DNA of 62,298 nt from Fibrobacter sp. (GCA_024398845.1 JAKSIM010000012.1:1-62298); one strand, 5' to 3'; shown: positions 39,747 to 49,619, numbered from the stretch's first letter. Numbers and translations: made by a program. The notes: generated by a model from the letters alone, not told the origin.

Positions 39747-40826
39747 TTAGAAGGCTTCTCTTACGTAGAACGTAAGGCCCAGGTGTTTGAAATCGATCCA
39801 GGAGAAATCGCCGCGAACAAAGAGTCTCTCGCTGGTGTTGAGGGCGAACTGCCCTCCGAAGCCTAGCCCGGTATGCCACTTGTTGCGCATAAGGTCGCTA
39901 AAGTAGTTGCCCGTTTTGCCGCCCTCGAAGAAGATTGTTCCTGCGAGGCGCCAAAAGAGTGTTTTGCGGAACTCGGCTTGCAGGAATAGGGCCTGCTTGC
40001 CGTTAAAGTAGTTCGTTTTGACGCCGCGGAAACGTTTGATTCCATCGGGCCCCGCGAGCATGTCGAATGGTACGTTGCCGCTCACGCGCTGCCACAGGAA
40101 TCCTGTTGCCATGGAGGTGTTCCAAATGAATTCAGTGAATCCTCGCAGGTCGAGTTTTTCGACGTTGTAGTCAAAGTCGCTAAAGGCGCCTTCAAAGAAG
40201 TCTTGTTCCCATTGCAAAAAGAAACCGTGGCGGGACCAGTTCAGGTTGTCGCGGGAATCGTAGCCAATGTGGTAGCCGATGCTGTTGCGCCAACCGTCTA
40301 CGTCGCCCGGGAAAACGATGGGGCCGTCGTAGTTCATGTGGTCGAATTCGCTGTGGTTGATTTCGTAGTTCAAGCCGTAGCGGATGTTCGAGAGGGCTGG
40401 CGGAAGCAAAAAGTTTGATTCAATATAGCCTTGCGAGTATAGCGTTACGCGGTCAAATTGGCGATACTCGTCCATGTCGGGGTCATTCCCGAAGCCGTAG
40501 AAGTTGCTTGTCCAAGTCTCGTAGTACAAGTAGATTTTTGCAGAGAGTTGGTCGTGCAAAAAGAACATGAGCGGGGAGATCGAGATGGAGTACTGGTCTT
40601 CGGTGGTGCCGTAGGCGATAACGTCGAGTTCGCTGGTGCGGCCGCCTTTATGGCTAGGCTTAAAAAAGATGTTGCCCATTAAACCGTACTCAAAATGGGT
40701 CTCTTCGGTGTAGCCAAGTACAGGGACAACGGCGAATCTTTGAAAGTCATCGTCTATGTTTTGCGCAAGGGATATGCCTGTAGCGCAAAAGAGTGCGGTG
40801 CAAAACTCGAGGGCGGATATTTTCAC
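39747..40826 (-). CDS. Omp85/BamA-type outer-membrane beta-barrel, no POTRA
   Basis: A signal peptide (about 1-21, ATGISLAQ) is followed by a barrel-like protein of 359 aa with alternating amphipathic strands ending in F (TFYVREAF), as outer-membrane barrels do. The Omp85 lid motif appears as GPDGIKRFRGV (the xRGF/Y region). N-terminal POTRA domains are lacking, so this is the short bacterial surface-antigen type (as in patatin-fused or stand-alone members). It is probably inserted by BAM. The transported partner is unknown. Confidence 0.75.
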   Translation of the reverse strand: MKISALEFCTALFCATGISLAQNIDDDFQRFAVVPVLGYTEETHFEYGLMGNIFFKPSHKGGRTSELDVIAYGTTEDQYSISISPLMFFLHDQLSAKIYLYYETWTSNFYGFGNDPDMDEYRQFDRVTLYSQGYIESNFLLPPALSNIRYGLNYEINHSEFDHMNYDGPIVFPGDVDGWRNSIGYHIGYDSRDNLNWSRHGFFLQWEQDFFEGAFSDFDYNVEKLDLRGFTEFIWNTSMATGFLWQRVSGNVPFDMLAGPDGIKRFRGVKTNYFNGKQALFLQAEFRKTLFWRLAGTIFFEGGKTGNYFSDLMRNKWHTGLGFGGQFALNTSERLFVRGDFSWIDFKHLGLTFYVREAF

Positions 40827-40869
40827 AAGTCAAAATTACATTTTTTTGGGCGTTTGCGGGTTCAGTTGC

Positions 40870-40875
40870 TATCTT
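40870..40875 (+). promoter_or_regulatory. -10 element, ABC-F gene (leaderless type)
   Basis: TATCTT, 6 nt before ATG 40882. Confidence 0.6.
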
Positions 40876-40881
40876 TAGGCT

Positions 40882-42687
40882 ATGCCTATTCTCTCTGCAC
40901 AAAATATTTTGCTTCGATTTGGCGGTCCGCCGCTTTTAGACAACGTTTCTTTTGATATCGAGGCGGGAGATCGCATTTGCCTAGTGGGCCGGAATGGCGA
41001 GGGCAAAAGTACGCTCCTCAAGATTTTGACGGGCGAGATGGAGGCGAATTCTGGCGATATCGTCAAGAAGTCGGGCTTAAAGATTAGCCGCATGATTCAG
41101 GAGATTCCTGCGCATATCGACGGTACAGTCCGCGATATTGTGATGGGGAACGTCGGGGCTGCGGTCAACGGCACCCACGATGCCCATGCCGAGGCAATTC
41201 TCGGGAAGACGGGCATCGCGGCCGACGCTTTGTACGATGAACTTTCCGGCGGGCAAAAGCGTCGCGTGCTCTTTGCACGTGCCGTTGCCGAGGACCCGGA
41301 CCTGCTTTTGCTGGATGAACCCACGAACCACCTGGACATACCCGCCATCCAGTGGCTGGAAGGGATTGTTACCCGCCTGAATTGTGCCGTGATGTTTGTG
41401 AGCCATGACCGTGCGTTTGTGCGCCGGACCGCGACCCGCATTTTTGAACTGGACCGCGGGCGCGTTCGCAGTTGGGATTTCCCGTACGATAAGTTCGTGC
41501 AGTTCCGTGACCAGGCTCTGGCCGAAGAAGAAAAGGCGAACGAACTTTTTGACAAGCGCTTGGCCGAAGAAGAAGTTTGGATTCGCAAGGGCATCCAGGC
41601 GCGGCGCACCCGTAACGAGGGGCGCGTGCGAGCGCTTATCAAAATGAGGCAAGAACGCGCGGAGAGGCGCTCGCGCGTCGGATCGGTCAACATGCAGATT
41701 ACCGAAGCCGAGCGATCCGGGCGCCTGGTCGCCCGCCTTACGGACGTCTCGTATTCTTACGACGGCATGCCCCTCATTAGCAATTTTAGTGCCGAAGTTT
41801 CCCGTGGAGACCGCATTGGCATTGTCGGCCCGAACGGTAGCGGTAAAACCACGCTTTTGCGCCTCATTCTGGGCGAACTCACGCCCAACGAGGGTAACGT
41901 GCGCCTGGGAAGCAATTTGCAAATAGCCTACTTTGACCAGATGCGCACCCGCTTGCGCGAAGACAAGAGCCTCATTGAGAATATTGGCGACGGTCAAGCA
42001 TACATTACGTTGAACGGCGTTAAACGCCATGTGTTAAGTTATCTGCAAGACTTTTTGTTCTCGGCCGATCGCGCCCGCGGACCCATTAGCGCCTTGAGTG
42101 GTGGCGAACGCAACCGACTTTTGCTCGCCTGCCTCTTTAGTCACCCGAGTAACGTACTTGTACTCGACGAACCGACCAACGACCTCGACATGGAAACGCT
42201 CGACCTTTTGGCCGAACTTCTTGCGGACTACAACGGCACCGTGATTACCGTGAGCCACGATCGTGCCTTTTTGGATTCCGTCGCGACAGGCATTTTTGCT
42301 ATCGAAGAGAATGGGAATGTATTCGAGGCCGTCGGTGGTTACAGCGACTACGAAGCGAACAAGAAAATGCGCGACAAGGAAGCCGCCCGTGCCGAGCAGG
42401 CTAGGGCCGAACAGCAGGCCCGCTCGCAGTCTGCTACATCTTTGGCAAATGCCGCCCCTGTAAAAAAGAAAAAACGCAGTTACAACGAGGAACGCGAATA
42501 CAACGCCCTTCCCGAAAAGATTGACAAGCTGGAAGCCGAAATTGCCGGATTCCAGGCGGAGCTCTCTAAACCTGAGGTTTACACCAACGCAAACCGCATT
42601 TTGGAACTCCAAAAAGAGATTTCTGATCGCGAATCGGAGCTTGAAAAGGCCTACGAACGTTTCGAAATCCTGGACGCACTCTCTTAA
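40882..42687 (+). CDS. ABC-F ATPase, Uup-like
   Basis: A soluble twin-ABC protein of the ABC-F family, which acts on ribosomes or, for Uup, also on DNA structures. Walker A motifs are GRNGEGKST and GPNGSGKTT, with signatures LSGGQKRRV and LSGGERNRL and Walker B LLLLDEPTNHLD and VLVLDEPTNDLD. A linker of about 80 aa joins the two domains. A C-terminal coiled coil (about 500-600) marks the Uup subgroup. The length is 601 aa. No drug-resistance linkage is visible. The start has no Shine-Dalgarno. Confidence 0.95.
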   Translation: MPILSAQNILLRFGGPPLLDNVSFDIEAGDRICLVGRNGEGKSTLLKILTGEMEANSGDIVKKSGLKISRMIQEIPAHIDGTVRDIVMGNVGAAVNGTHDAHAEAILGKTGIAADALYDELSGGQKRRVLFARAVAEDPDLLLLDEPTNHLDIPAIQWLEGIVTRLNCAVMFVSHDRAFVRRTATRIFELDRGRVRSWDFPYDKFVQFRDQALAEEEKANELFDKRLAEEEVWIRKGIQARRTRNEGRVRALIKMRQERAERRSRVGSVNMQITEAERSGRLVARLTDVSYSYDGMPLISNFSAEVSRGDRIGIVGPNGSGKTTLLRLILGELTPNEGNVRLGSNLQIAYFDQMRTRLREDKSLIENIGDGQAYITLNGVKRHVLSYLQDFLFSADRARGPISALSGGERNRLLLACLFSHPSNVLVLDEPTNDLDMETLDLLAELLADYNGTVITVSHDRAFLDSVATGIFAIEENGNVFEAVGGYSDYEANKKMRDKEAARAEQARAEQQARSQSATSLANAAPVKKKKRSYNEEREYNALPEKIDKLEAEIAGFQAELSKPEVYTNANRILELQKEISDRESELEKAYERFEILDALS

Positions 42688-42720
42688 AACCTTGGACGCC
42701 CTCTTCTAAAAGCAAAAAAA

Positions 42721-42749
42721 AACGGCTTTTTTGCGCTAAAAAAGCCGTT
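42721..42749 (+). terminator. Terminator after the ABC-F gene
   Basis: AACGGCTTTTTT-gcgct-AAAAAAGCCGTT, 12-bp perfect stem. Confidence 0.9.
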
Positions 42750-42781
42750 TACAAATTATCCATATGATTTTACAAAGAATT

Positions 42782-42797
42782 TGTGACGAATATCACA
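42782..42797 (+). promoter_or_regulatory. CRP-like operator of the cadherin-like gene
   Basis: TGTGA-CGAATA-TCACA. A -10-like TAGATA at 42817-42822 would place its centre near -40, a class II position. Confidence 0.72.
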
Positions 42798-42845
42798 AAT
42801 GGATATAGTTTTATTTTAGATAAATATATAGTAAAGGAGCTTTGG

Positions 42846-45581
42846 ATGAATCTGGCAAGGATTTCATTGTTAATATCGGCAACTGCCGTTTCTATTTTTG
42901 CTGCTGATCCGTTAATTTCTTGGGACGACCAGGGTGCGGGAGACGCTACTCCTAAAATATGGTACGATTATAGCTACAAGGGCAAGAATACGTCGAAAAA
43001 GGATGTCTCTGTGGATTTCGTTGAACCGGACTCTACAGAAACTCCGTATGTTATGAAGGCTACATTTACAGCTAATAGCGAAAAGGCTACGGGTGGCGCG
43101 GGTGTTGGCTTCTACTGGAAAGTGAACGCCAATTATGATGGAGTGTATTTTGCAACTGCGGCGAATTATGCCGGCGTTTGCATGACTTATTCGTCCACGG
43201 CTCCGTTCCGCATGGACTTTAAGCAGCTTGAACTTGAGAGCAATTTCTACGGAACTCTAGTCGCTTCGACTAATGGCGTATCGAAAACGACCTTCTTTGC
43301 GTTTGAGGATATGACTCAAGGCTGGGAGGATGATGAAAGTACGATTCCTCGCAAGCTGAACCACCTTTTGGGACCTCAATTCAGCTTCAAGGGTGAATAC
43401 GCCAAAAAGTACAAGGTGCTAGAGAACGAGGTCAAGATTACCATGTTCTCCCTTGCGGACGAATGCCCGAGCCATGCGCCGGTGGTCAAGGCTACCCACG
43501 ATGCCGAGGAAACGGAGGATCTTGCCGAGGGCGTTAAAAAGGTTGTCGCCTTGTCTGATATTTTCGAGGATGCCGATGGTGACGATTTGACTATTACCGT
43601 GGCAGCCTCTAGCAAGGAAGTGTCTATTCTTGACCCGAAGGAATCCTATGGTCTGACGGATAAGGTGACCTTCCAGTCCATGGCGAACCCGGAAAACGAC
43701 GCCGAGGTGACAGTGACCTTCACGGCGAATGACCCGACTAAAAAGACGGCTACATACAAACTGACATTCGTACTCTCCGATACCGAAAATGCACCGACAG
43801 CGGAAAATGATTCTTACACCATGAAAGAAGACGATACGTTAAAGGTTACTGTTTTAAAGGGTGTTCTTGCAAATGACTTTGATGCTGATGGAGATGAATT
43901 TGAAGCGATTTTGTATAATCCGCCTGCTCATGGTACAATAGAAGAGTTTGAAGAAACAGGAAAATTCGTCTACATTCCAGATTCAGACTACTATGGTGAG
44001 GATTCATTTACCTATGTATTGAATGAACTTGCTCGTGAAGATAATCCGGAATATATCCCTCAGATGAGTAATCCTGCGACCGTTACTATCACGATTGAAA
44101 ATGTGGATGATCCTGCTGAATTGAAAATCGTTGATTCCACAATTTATGTAGGTGACAAAGAGCAAATGCTTGGTGATACCATTGTTGTGGATGAAGATTT
44201 TGAAACCTTTGAAGTTCAAATTCCTGCAGCAAATGTTGTATTTAAGGATCCAGACGCTCAAACGACGGCTGGGGCAGCCGTTATGGTCCAGAGTAAGGGT
44301 GTTGTGTCTGTATCCAATGTCTCAAAGGTTGTCTCGAGTTATGTCTTTGAGGTGTCTTCGGTGAAAAATGCCAATGGCGTCGCCAAGATATTCTTGTATG
44401 TCGTTGATGAGAAGGACTCTATTGGAGTCAATATGTACGTGAAGGTCAATCCTGTTGCTGACCCGCCGGTGGCTACTGCAGATGCGTATATTGCGACTCA
44501 AAATAAATCCTTGGAAGTGGATGCCAAGAAGGGTGTTCTTGCCAATGACGAGAATCCGGATAACGCAAAGGATACACTCACGGCGATTTTGGTAGATGCT
44601 CCTGCTAATGGCGAATTGAGTTTCAATATTGATGGAAGCTTTACCTACACTCCCGAAGAGGATTTTGTGGGTGAGGATGAATTCACCTATATGGCAGTAA
44701 ATTCTGATGAGGACGAATCTGAAGTCGTTACGGTGACCATTACCGTTAAGGAAGACTTGAAGCCTACAGTGCTTGTGGATGCGGAGACACTTGGTTTTAC
44801 CCAAACGGAAGATTTCACTAAGACAATGACGTTTGTCCGTACCGAAGTGGAATCTTGGTTCAAGAGCAAAACTGGCGGTGATTTGGAATATAGCGCAAAG
44901 AGCGATGACGGTAAATTGGCTGTCACGATGACTGCGACGAATTCCTTGCAAATCAAGTCCGTCAGGGATTCGTGCGGTGATGCCTATGTGACCGTTTATG
45001 CAACTGATGGCGATTACACTCCGGCAGAAATTAAGATTCATGTAACCATTACGCCTGTGAATGATAAACCGATTGCCTATAAGTCCGATACCATTGTTGT
45101 AAAGGAACTTAAGGATTGGTCTGTTCAGGTGGCGCTGCTTGATTGGATTAAGGATGCCGACGGTGATACGTTGACTTACGAACCCATTCTTACGGCGACG
45201 CAAGAAAAGGCTATTGCGACATCTATTAAGGGTGACACGTTGACGATTTCTGCTGTTGAAACGCATAATTTTGTTATGGGCGAAAAGATTGCCTTTAGCA
45301 TAAAAGCTACTGATGCCGAAGCCGCGACCGTGAACTTTAAAATAGTCCTCTTTGTGGGAGAAGGCTCTAACGTTATAAAGCCGGTCTTGGCCCAGCCGAG
45401 TTCCACCTGGCAGAATGCAGTTATGGCTGAATCTGGCAAGGTTACGATTCTTGACATGCAGGGCCGCGTAATGTGGAGCGCCAAACTCCCGGCAAGCGAA
45501 GCCGACGTGCGCGCCGCCGCCGCCCAAGTGCAGGGTCGCAAGATTCTCCGCGTGAACAAGCAGACTTGGACCATCAAGTAA
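42846..45581 (+). CDS. Large exported cadherin-like/tandem-repeat protein with sorting domain
   Basis: An exported protein of 911 aa. Signal peptide (about 1-20, ISLLISATAVSIFAA). The N-terminal domain (about 20-195) is of a lectin/CBM-like type, unassigned. It is followed by repeated cadherin-like (tandem-95) domains with ENDSYTMKEDDTLKVTVLKG and VLANDFDADGDEFEAILYN (blocks near 240-560). Another copy, with VLANDENPDN and PANGELSF, follows. The C-terminal type IX-like module reads ESGKVTILDMQGRVMWSAKL and ends KQTWTIK. ATG 42846 is chosen: AAAGGAGC lies 6 nt upstream; 42783 is only a GTG inside the CRP-like site. Likely an adhesin or substrate binder. Confidence 0.88.
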   Translation: MNLARISLLISATAVSIFAADPLISWDDQGAGDATPKIWYDYSYKGKNTSKKDVSVDFVEPDSTETPYVMKATFTANSEKATGGAGVGFYWKVNANYDGVYFATAANYAGVCMTYSSTAPFRMDFKQLELESNFYGTLVASTNGVSKTTFFAFEDMTQGWEDDESTIPRKLNHLLGPQFSFKGEYAKKYKVLENEVKITMFSLADECPSHAPVVKATHDAEETEDLAEGVKKVVALSDIFEDADGDDLTITVAASSKEVSILDPKESYGLTDKVTFQSMANPENDAEVTVTFTANDPTKKTATYKLTFVLSDTENAPTAENDSYTMKEDDTLKVTVLKGVLANDFDADGDEFEAILYNPPAHGTIEEFEETGKFVYIPDSDYYGEDSFTYVLNELAREDNPEYIPQMSNPATVTITIENVDDPAELKIVDSTIYVGDKEQMLGDTIVVDEDFETFEVQIPAANVVFKDPDAQTTAGAAVMVQSKGVVSVSNVSKVVSSYVFEVSSVKNANGVAKIFLYVVDEKDSIGVNMYVKVNPVADPPVATADAYIATQNKSLEVDAKKGVLANDENPDNAKDTLTAILVDAPANGELSFNIDGSFTYTPEEDFVGEDEFTYMAVNSDEDESEVVTVTITVKEDLKPTVLVDAETLGFTQTEDFTKTMTFVRTEVESWFKSKTGGDLEYSAKSDDGKLAVTMTATNSLQIKSVRDSCGDAYVTVYATDGDYTPAEIKIHVTITPVNDKPIAYKSDTIVVKELKDWSVQVALLDWIKDADGDTLTYEPILTATQEKAIATSIKGDTLTISAVETHNFVMGEKIAFSIKATDAEAATVNFKIVLFVGEGSNVIKPVLAQPSSTWQNAVMAESGKVTILDMQGRVMWSAKLPASEADVRAAAAQVQGRKILRVNKQTWTIK

Positions 45582-45610
45582 TTGGGTCCCGGCTACATAA
45601 TATTTAAAGA

Positions 45611-45634
45611 CGGCGTGCAGCGGCACGCCGTTTT
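45611..45634 (+). terminator. Terminator of the cadherin-like gene
   Basis: CGGCGTGC-agcg-GCACGCCG perfect 8-bp stem plus TTTT. Confidence 0.9.
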
Positions 45635-45637
45635 GCC

Positions 45638-45643
45638 TATATT
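45638..45643 (+). promoter_or_regulatory. -10 element, BASS gene (leaderless type)
   Basis: TATATT, 6 nt before ATG 45650; it sits directly behind the terminator hairpin at 45611-45634. Confidence 0.6.
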
Positions 45644-45649
45644 TAGGTT

Positions 45650-46645
45650 ATGCTTAATACAATTAGGGCTATTAGCCGTTTTCTTTCCACTTACACTTCC
45701 GCAGTAGTTATCGCGAGCGCTGTCGTGGCGTTTTTTCTCCCAGTCCTTTTCGGCTGGGTTCACGGGGATGTAAGTTCTGTCATTCTCGGAGTCATCATGC
45801 TTAGCATGGGTTTGACCATTACCCCGCAAGATCTCCGGAACCTCATGAAGTGCCCATGGCACATCTTGCTTGGCGCTGTGGCGCAGTACACCATTATGCC
45901 GCTAATTGCATTTACGCTGACCAAAGTTTTCGGGCTGGACCCGTACCTCGCCGTGGGCATTATTTTGGTGGGTTGCTGTCCGGGTGGCGTTTCAAGTAAC
46001 GTCATGAGCTTCCTCGCGAAAGGTGACGTGGCGTATTCTGTGAGCATGACGATGGTAAGTACACTCCTCGCTCCGATTATGACACCGCTGCTCGTCCTTT
46101 GGCTTGCCGACACGAGCATCAACGTGAATGCCGTCGGGATGTTCCTGAATATTTTATATGTAACTGTCGCACCGATTACTATCGGGTTCTTTTGCAACTA
46201 CTTCTTTGGTAAGAACGTAACCTTCAAGGAAATTCAGTCCAACATGCCCGCCGTGAGCGTTATCGGCCTTGCCCTGATCGTGGGCGGCGTGATTGTGACC
46301 GTGCGCCCGCAACTTTTTGCGAATGGCCTTGGCCTCATCTTCCTTGTGCTTGCGGTGGTGTTTTTCCACAATGGCTTCGGCTACCTGCTGGGCTATGGCG
46401 TGGGGCGCCTCTTCAAGTTCAATTCTGCGAAAAAGCGCACCATCGCAATCGAGGTGGGCGTGCAGAATGCGGGCATGGCGACCGTGCTTGCCGCGGGTTT
46501 CTTCGCGAACCCGGAGAACGTAGCGCTGCACCCCGAAGCCGTGCTGTGCGTGGTGCCGTGCGCTATCAGTTGCGCCTACCATTCCATCTCGGGGACTATC
46601 CTTGCAGGCATTTTCGCCTGGTGGGATGGCAAAAAGGCGTCGTAA
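45650..46645 (+). CDS. Bile acid:sodium symporter (BASS) family transporter
   Basis: An inner-membrane protein with nine to ten hydrophobic helices, 331 aa. BASS hallmarks are VGCCPGGVSSNVMSFLAKGD (first sodium-motif) and VGVQNAGMATVLAAGFF (second). Bacterial members import diverse organic anions and vitamin precursors, so the substrate is open. It runs convergently into the 46659 gene, with 13 bp between the stops. Confidence 0.93.
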   Translation: MLNTIRAISRFLSTYTSAVVIASAVVAFFLPVLFGWVHGDVSSVILGVIMLSMGLTITPQDLRNLMKCPWHILLGAVAQYTIMPLIAFTLTKVFGLDPYLAVGIILVGCCPGGVSSNVMSFLAKGDVAYSVSMTMVSTLLAPIMTPLLVLWLADTSINVNAVGMFLNILYVTVAPITIGFFCNYFFGKNVTFKEIQSNMPAVSVIGLALIVGGVIVTVRPQLFANGLGLIFLVLAVVFFHNGFGYLLGYGVGRLFKFNSAKKRTIAIEVGVQNAGMATVLAAGFFANPENVALHPEAVLCVVPCAISCAYHSISGTILAGIFAWWDGKKAS

Positions 46646-46658
46646 AGTAAACGACTAT

Positions 46659-47222
46659 TTATTCGATGGTGAAGTAGGTGTCGTAGTAGATGAAGGGGCG
46701 TTTCTTCTTTTTCTTGAACTTGCCCTTTCCCTTGCCGCCGTCCTCGAGACCCGTAACCAGGTCCTGGACGCCGCCCATGTCCACCTTGTTCATGTCCTCT
46801 TCTTCTTCGGGTTCCTTGACCTTGAAGTAAGGAATCACCAAGTCAAAATCTTCCTTGGCGACATCCCTCTCGAAATTGAAGGCGTATTCCGTTTCGGTGT
46901 TGCCGTCCTTGGTGCGCTTGCTCGAAATGTTGATGCTCACGAGGCGCGCGTTGAGCGTTACGGCGTCAAATTGAACGTCCATGTCCAGGGCGTATTCTTC
47001 GAGCGGGAGGGTTGTTTTAGAAAAGCAGAAATCGCCGATGCTGTTAAAAACGCCGTCCAGTTCCACACCGTACTTGATGAGGTTGCGAAGCATCGTGTGC
47101 GTGGCGCCGTATTCCATGGCCTTGAGGGTGAACCTGGACTTGACCATGAGTTGCTGCAGTTTCAGGGAATACTTGTCTAAGCGCGAAGTGAGGTTCATTT
47201 CTAGTTTATGTTCTTTTGCCAT
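46659..47222 (-). CDS. Conserved-looking cytosolic protein, family unknown
   Basis: A 187-aa protein without signal or membrane segment. It begins MAKEHKLEMNLTSRLDKYSL and has a beta-rich middle (LDMDVQFDAVTLNARLVSIN). A Lys-rich region (about 166-175, KGKGKFKKKK) precedes a short hydrophobic/aromatic end (PFIYYDTYFTIE). The Shine-Dalgarno AGGATAG before ATG 47222 supports the start. No family was recognised; codon use is like its neighbours. Confidence 0.8.
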   Translation of the reverse strand: MAKEHKLEMNLTSRLDKYSLKLQQLMVKSRFTLKAMEYGATHTMLRNLIKYGVELDGVFNSIGDFCFSKTTLPLEEYALDMDVQFDAVTLNARLVSINISSKRTKDGNTETEYAFNFERDVAKEDFDLVIPYFKVKEPEEEEDMNKVDMGGVQDLVTGLEDGGKGKGKFKKKKKRPFIYYDTYFTIE

Positions 47223-47305
47223 GGTCTATCCTTTTTTTGGGAGGGAAATATAATTTAAATTTTTTTATATTTTGCGTTCCTAAAAAATCAAGAAGGGGAG
47301 ATATT

Positions 47306-48364
47306 ATGGGAAAAATATATTTTTTGGCTGTTGCTGCCTTTTGTGTTATGTTTGCAGCTTGCGGCGACGATATTACCGAAATCCATCAAGACGGCGTGTC
47401 CGTGCTTGCGAAGGGCGAAAAGCTTTCGAAGCAGGTTTGCGATTCGACAAACGTGGGCGAATTGCTCTTTGTTACGGATTCCAGCGAAGTGTTTTTCTGC
47501 GATGGCGAATCTTGGGGGAGGCTCAAGGGCGCGGACGGCAAGGATGGGAAAGACGGCGCTAATGGTAAGAATGGTGCCGATGGCAAGGATGGGAAAGATG
47601 GTAAGAACGGTGCCGATGGCAAGGATGGGAAAGATGGCGCTAATGGTAAGAACGGTGCCGATGGCGAGGACGGCGAAGATGGAGAAAGTTTAATAGCTTA
47701 CCCTGGCGTTATGGGCCACTTCATAGATAATCGAGATGGTCATGTATACAAGACGGTTGTTATCGGCACCCAGACTTGGATGGCCGAGAACCTGAATTAC
47801 GCCTACACTGGCGTACCTTATAATTATAGCGACAGTACTTCCGATTCCACCAGCTGGTGCTACGATAACAAGCCCGACAACTGTACCAAGTACGGTCGCC
47901 TTTACACTTGGGCTGCCGCCATTGACTCTGTGGCCTTGGCGAAAGATCCCAAGAAGCCGCAGTTCTGCGGTTTTGGCGCTGATAAATGTGTTTTGCCTAC
48001 GGTTGTGCGTGGCGTGTGCCCCGAAGGCTGGCGCCTGCCGAGCGACGATGAATGGAAGGCGCTAATCACGGCTGTTGGCAAAACTGATATTGCCGGGAAA
48101 ATGCTGAAGTCTGCCGATGGTTGGAATGACAATAAAGAATCCAGTGGCAATGGATTGGATGCCTACGGCTTCTCTGCGCTCCCGGCAGGTAGCAGAGGCT
48201 ACGATGGCAAATACAACAATGCAGGCGACATCGCCCTCTTCTGGTCTGCTAGCGAGCACTCTGGCCTCGCCGGCTTCCTGGACTTGTACTACGACTTCAA
48301 CTTTGCCAATTTGCTCACCGGCCCTAAGTACAGCGCGCATTCCGTTCGTTGTCTCAAGGACTAA
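47306..48364 (+). CDS. FISUMP lipoprotein with collagen-like DGKDGK repeats
   Basis: A paralogue of the 25222 gene. Lipobox MFAACG (about 14-20), then the same module EKLSKQVCDSTNVGELLFVT, then a collagen-like stretch (about 77-130) of repeated GADGKDGKDG with GKNGADG units. The FISUMP domain (about 142-353) opens IDNRDGHVYKTVVIGTQTWM and ends VRCLKD. ATG 47306 has AAGGGGAG at proper distance; the longer reading to 47216 runs into the divergent promoter. Surface display is inferred from the lipobox. Confidence 0.9.
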   Translation: MGKIYFLAVAAFCVMFAACGDDITEIHQDGVSVLAKGEKLSKQVCDSTNVGELLFVTDSSEVFFCDGESWGRLKGADGKDGKDGANGKNGADGKDGKDGKNGADGKDGKDGANGKNGADGEDGEDGESLIAYPGVMGHFIDNRDGHVYKTVVIGTQTWMAENLNYAYTGVPYNYSDSTSDSTSWCYDNKPDNCTKYGRLYTWAAAIDSVALAKDPKKPQFCGFGADKCVLPTVVRGVCPEGWRLPSDDEWKALITAVGKTDIAGKMLKSADGWNDNKESSGNGLDAYGFSALPAGSRGYDGKYNNAGDIALFWSASEHSGLAGFLDLYYDFNFANLLTGPKYSAHSVRCLKD

Positions 48365-48405
48365 AGCTCGCTAGATGAGAAATTTTTGAATACTGTTAGC
48401 CATCA

Positions 48406-49416
48406 TTACTCCTTTTCGTAGGCAACAAATAGGCCCTTAAAGCATTTCCGGAACTTGTCGTATTCTGGGTCCTTTCCCAGCGCCGTGTAAGGGTGTCCCT
48501 CTATCAGATTGTGCCCCGTAAACTGGTCGTTCGTCGCATATTCTTTTGATAGGCACACGTCCTCTGTGGCGTCAATCATTTCCGGATGGAACAGGCAGGT
48601 ATCTCCGTCGGCGACGATTTTGAAGGGATAGCTCTTTTTTTTCTCGTTGTGCACCAGGTTCTCTGCGGAAAGTTCAAACCGCTTCCCTTTCCGGGTAAAA
48701 GCAATGGACGTATTGGTCCGCACAAAATCCTCGCAGGGCGCACAGTTTTCGTACCATTCCTCTTCCGTCAAATGCACTTCTTGGGTGAACATTAAATTCC
48801 AATCTGGCGCCCAGACGTAGGTGTCGTTGTATTCCTCCACCTGATGCGGATGCCACGTTCCATCCTGCTCGGCAACAATATCCTGCATCATCACGGTAAA
48901 GGCCTCCGTGCTCGTGATAGGGGCGTCATCCTTGAGGGAATACTCCCAGATTGCCGTAAGCCCGGAGACAATGAGATATTTAGGAGTGAAAATTTCGCTT
49001 TCCTCCTCCTGCCGAATCCAGCGGCCCCCCAGGGCACTGCCATCATTAGTCTCCCGCAGGTAGGTTTCCACAACATACTCTGAATTTGAGAAGACGAGAG
49101 TATCTCCAGAGAGATAGTAATTGTAATATTTGTCGGAATCATCCCTTTTTGGGTCCCATACCAGTTTCCCGTTCTTGGCGTAACACATGCCGTTGAAATG
49201 ATAGACTATGTAGGAATGGAGGGTGTCGAATACGTAATAGCGCAATATATCATCGGTAATGAGGTTCGTTATTTGGCTGGGAACGATTTTATTTCCGCTA
49301 AAATTCTCGGAATCGTCATTAGGAACTGTAGATGTGGAACAACTACAGAAAATGACACACAACAATGCGCCTAGTATATGGAAAAATGTTCCTGTTTTAA
49401 CAAAGATTTTCGCCAT
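48406..49416 (-). CDS. Lipoprotein of unknown function
   Basis: 336 aa with a clear lipobox (VIFCSCSTS, about 20-28) and no recognised domain. Several segments look beta-rich, for example SGDTLVFSNSEYVVETYLRE and a later CSP-type Cys pair (ENCAPCEDF). It is read from a segment of typical codon use, with GC content a little lower than average. The 5' side borders accessory debris at 49441. No function is assigned. Confidence 0.75.
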   Translation of the reverse strand: MAKIFVKTGTFFHILGALLCVIFCSCSTSTVPNDDSENFSGNKIVPSQITNLITDDILRYYVFDTLHSYIVYHFNGMCYAKNGKLVWDPKRDDSDKYYNYYLSGDTLVFSNSEYVVETYLRETNDGSALGGRWIRQEEESEIFTPKYLIVSGLTAIWEYSLKDDAPITSTEAFTVMMQDIVAEQDGTWHPHQVEEYNDTYVWAPDWNLMFTQEVHLTEEEWYENCAPCEDFVRTNTSIAFTRKGKRFELSAENLVHNEKKKSYPFKIVADGDTCLFHPEMIDATEDVCLSKEYATNDQFTGHNLIEGHPYTALGKDPEYDKFRKCFKGLFVAYEKE

Positions 49417-49440
49417 GGGATTAGGAAGAAATGTAAAAAA

Positions 49441-49619
49441 TCAAGTTTCGTAAGCGCCCCTTTCCGGAGATATTTATAATCGAAATGGCTTGACTGTGCC
49501 AAATTCGGTATTTTCCATGCATACATCCGAACAACTGACGATTCAGAAAGTTCCCCTTCTTTAAAGATATGCTTAGTCACCTCTAAAAATTCAATTTTCA
49601 AAAATTTGACATAGTTCAC
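49441..49619 (-). pseudogene. Fragment of a RhuM-like protein
   Basis: Minus-strand reading KHIFKEGELSESSVVRM (residues about 16-32) matches the RhuM motif (DNIYKDGELPKDATIKKF in the intact gene at 27369). The flanking sequence quickly loses similarity, so only a short piece remains. It lies next to the second palindrome array. Confidence 0.4.
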
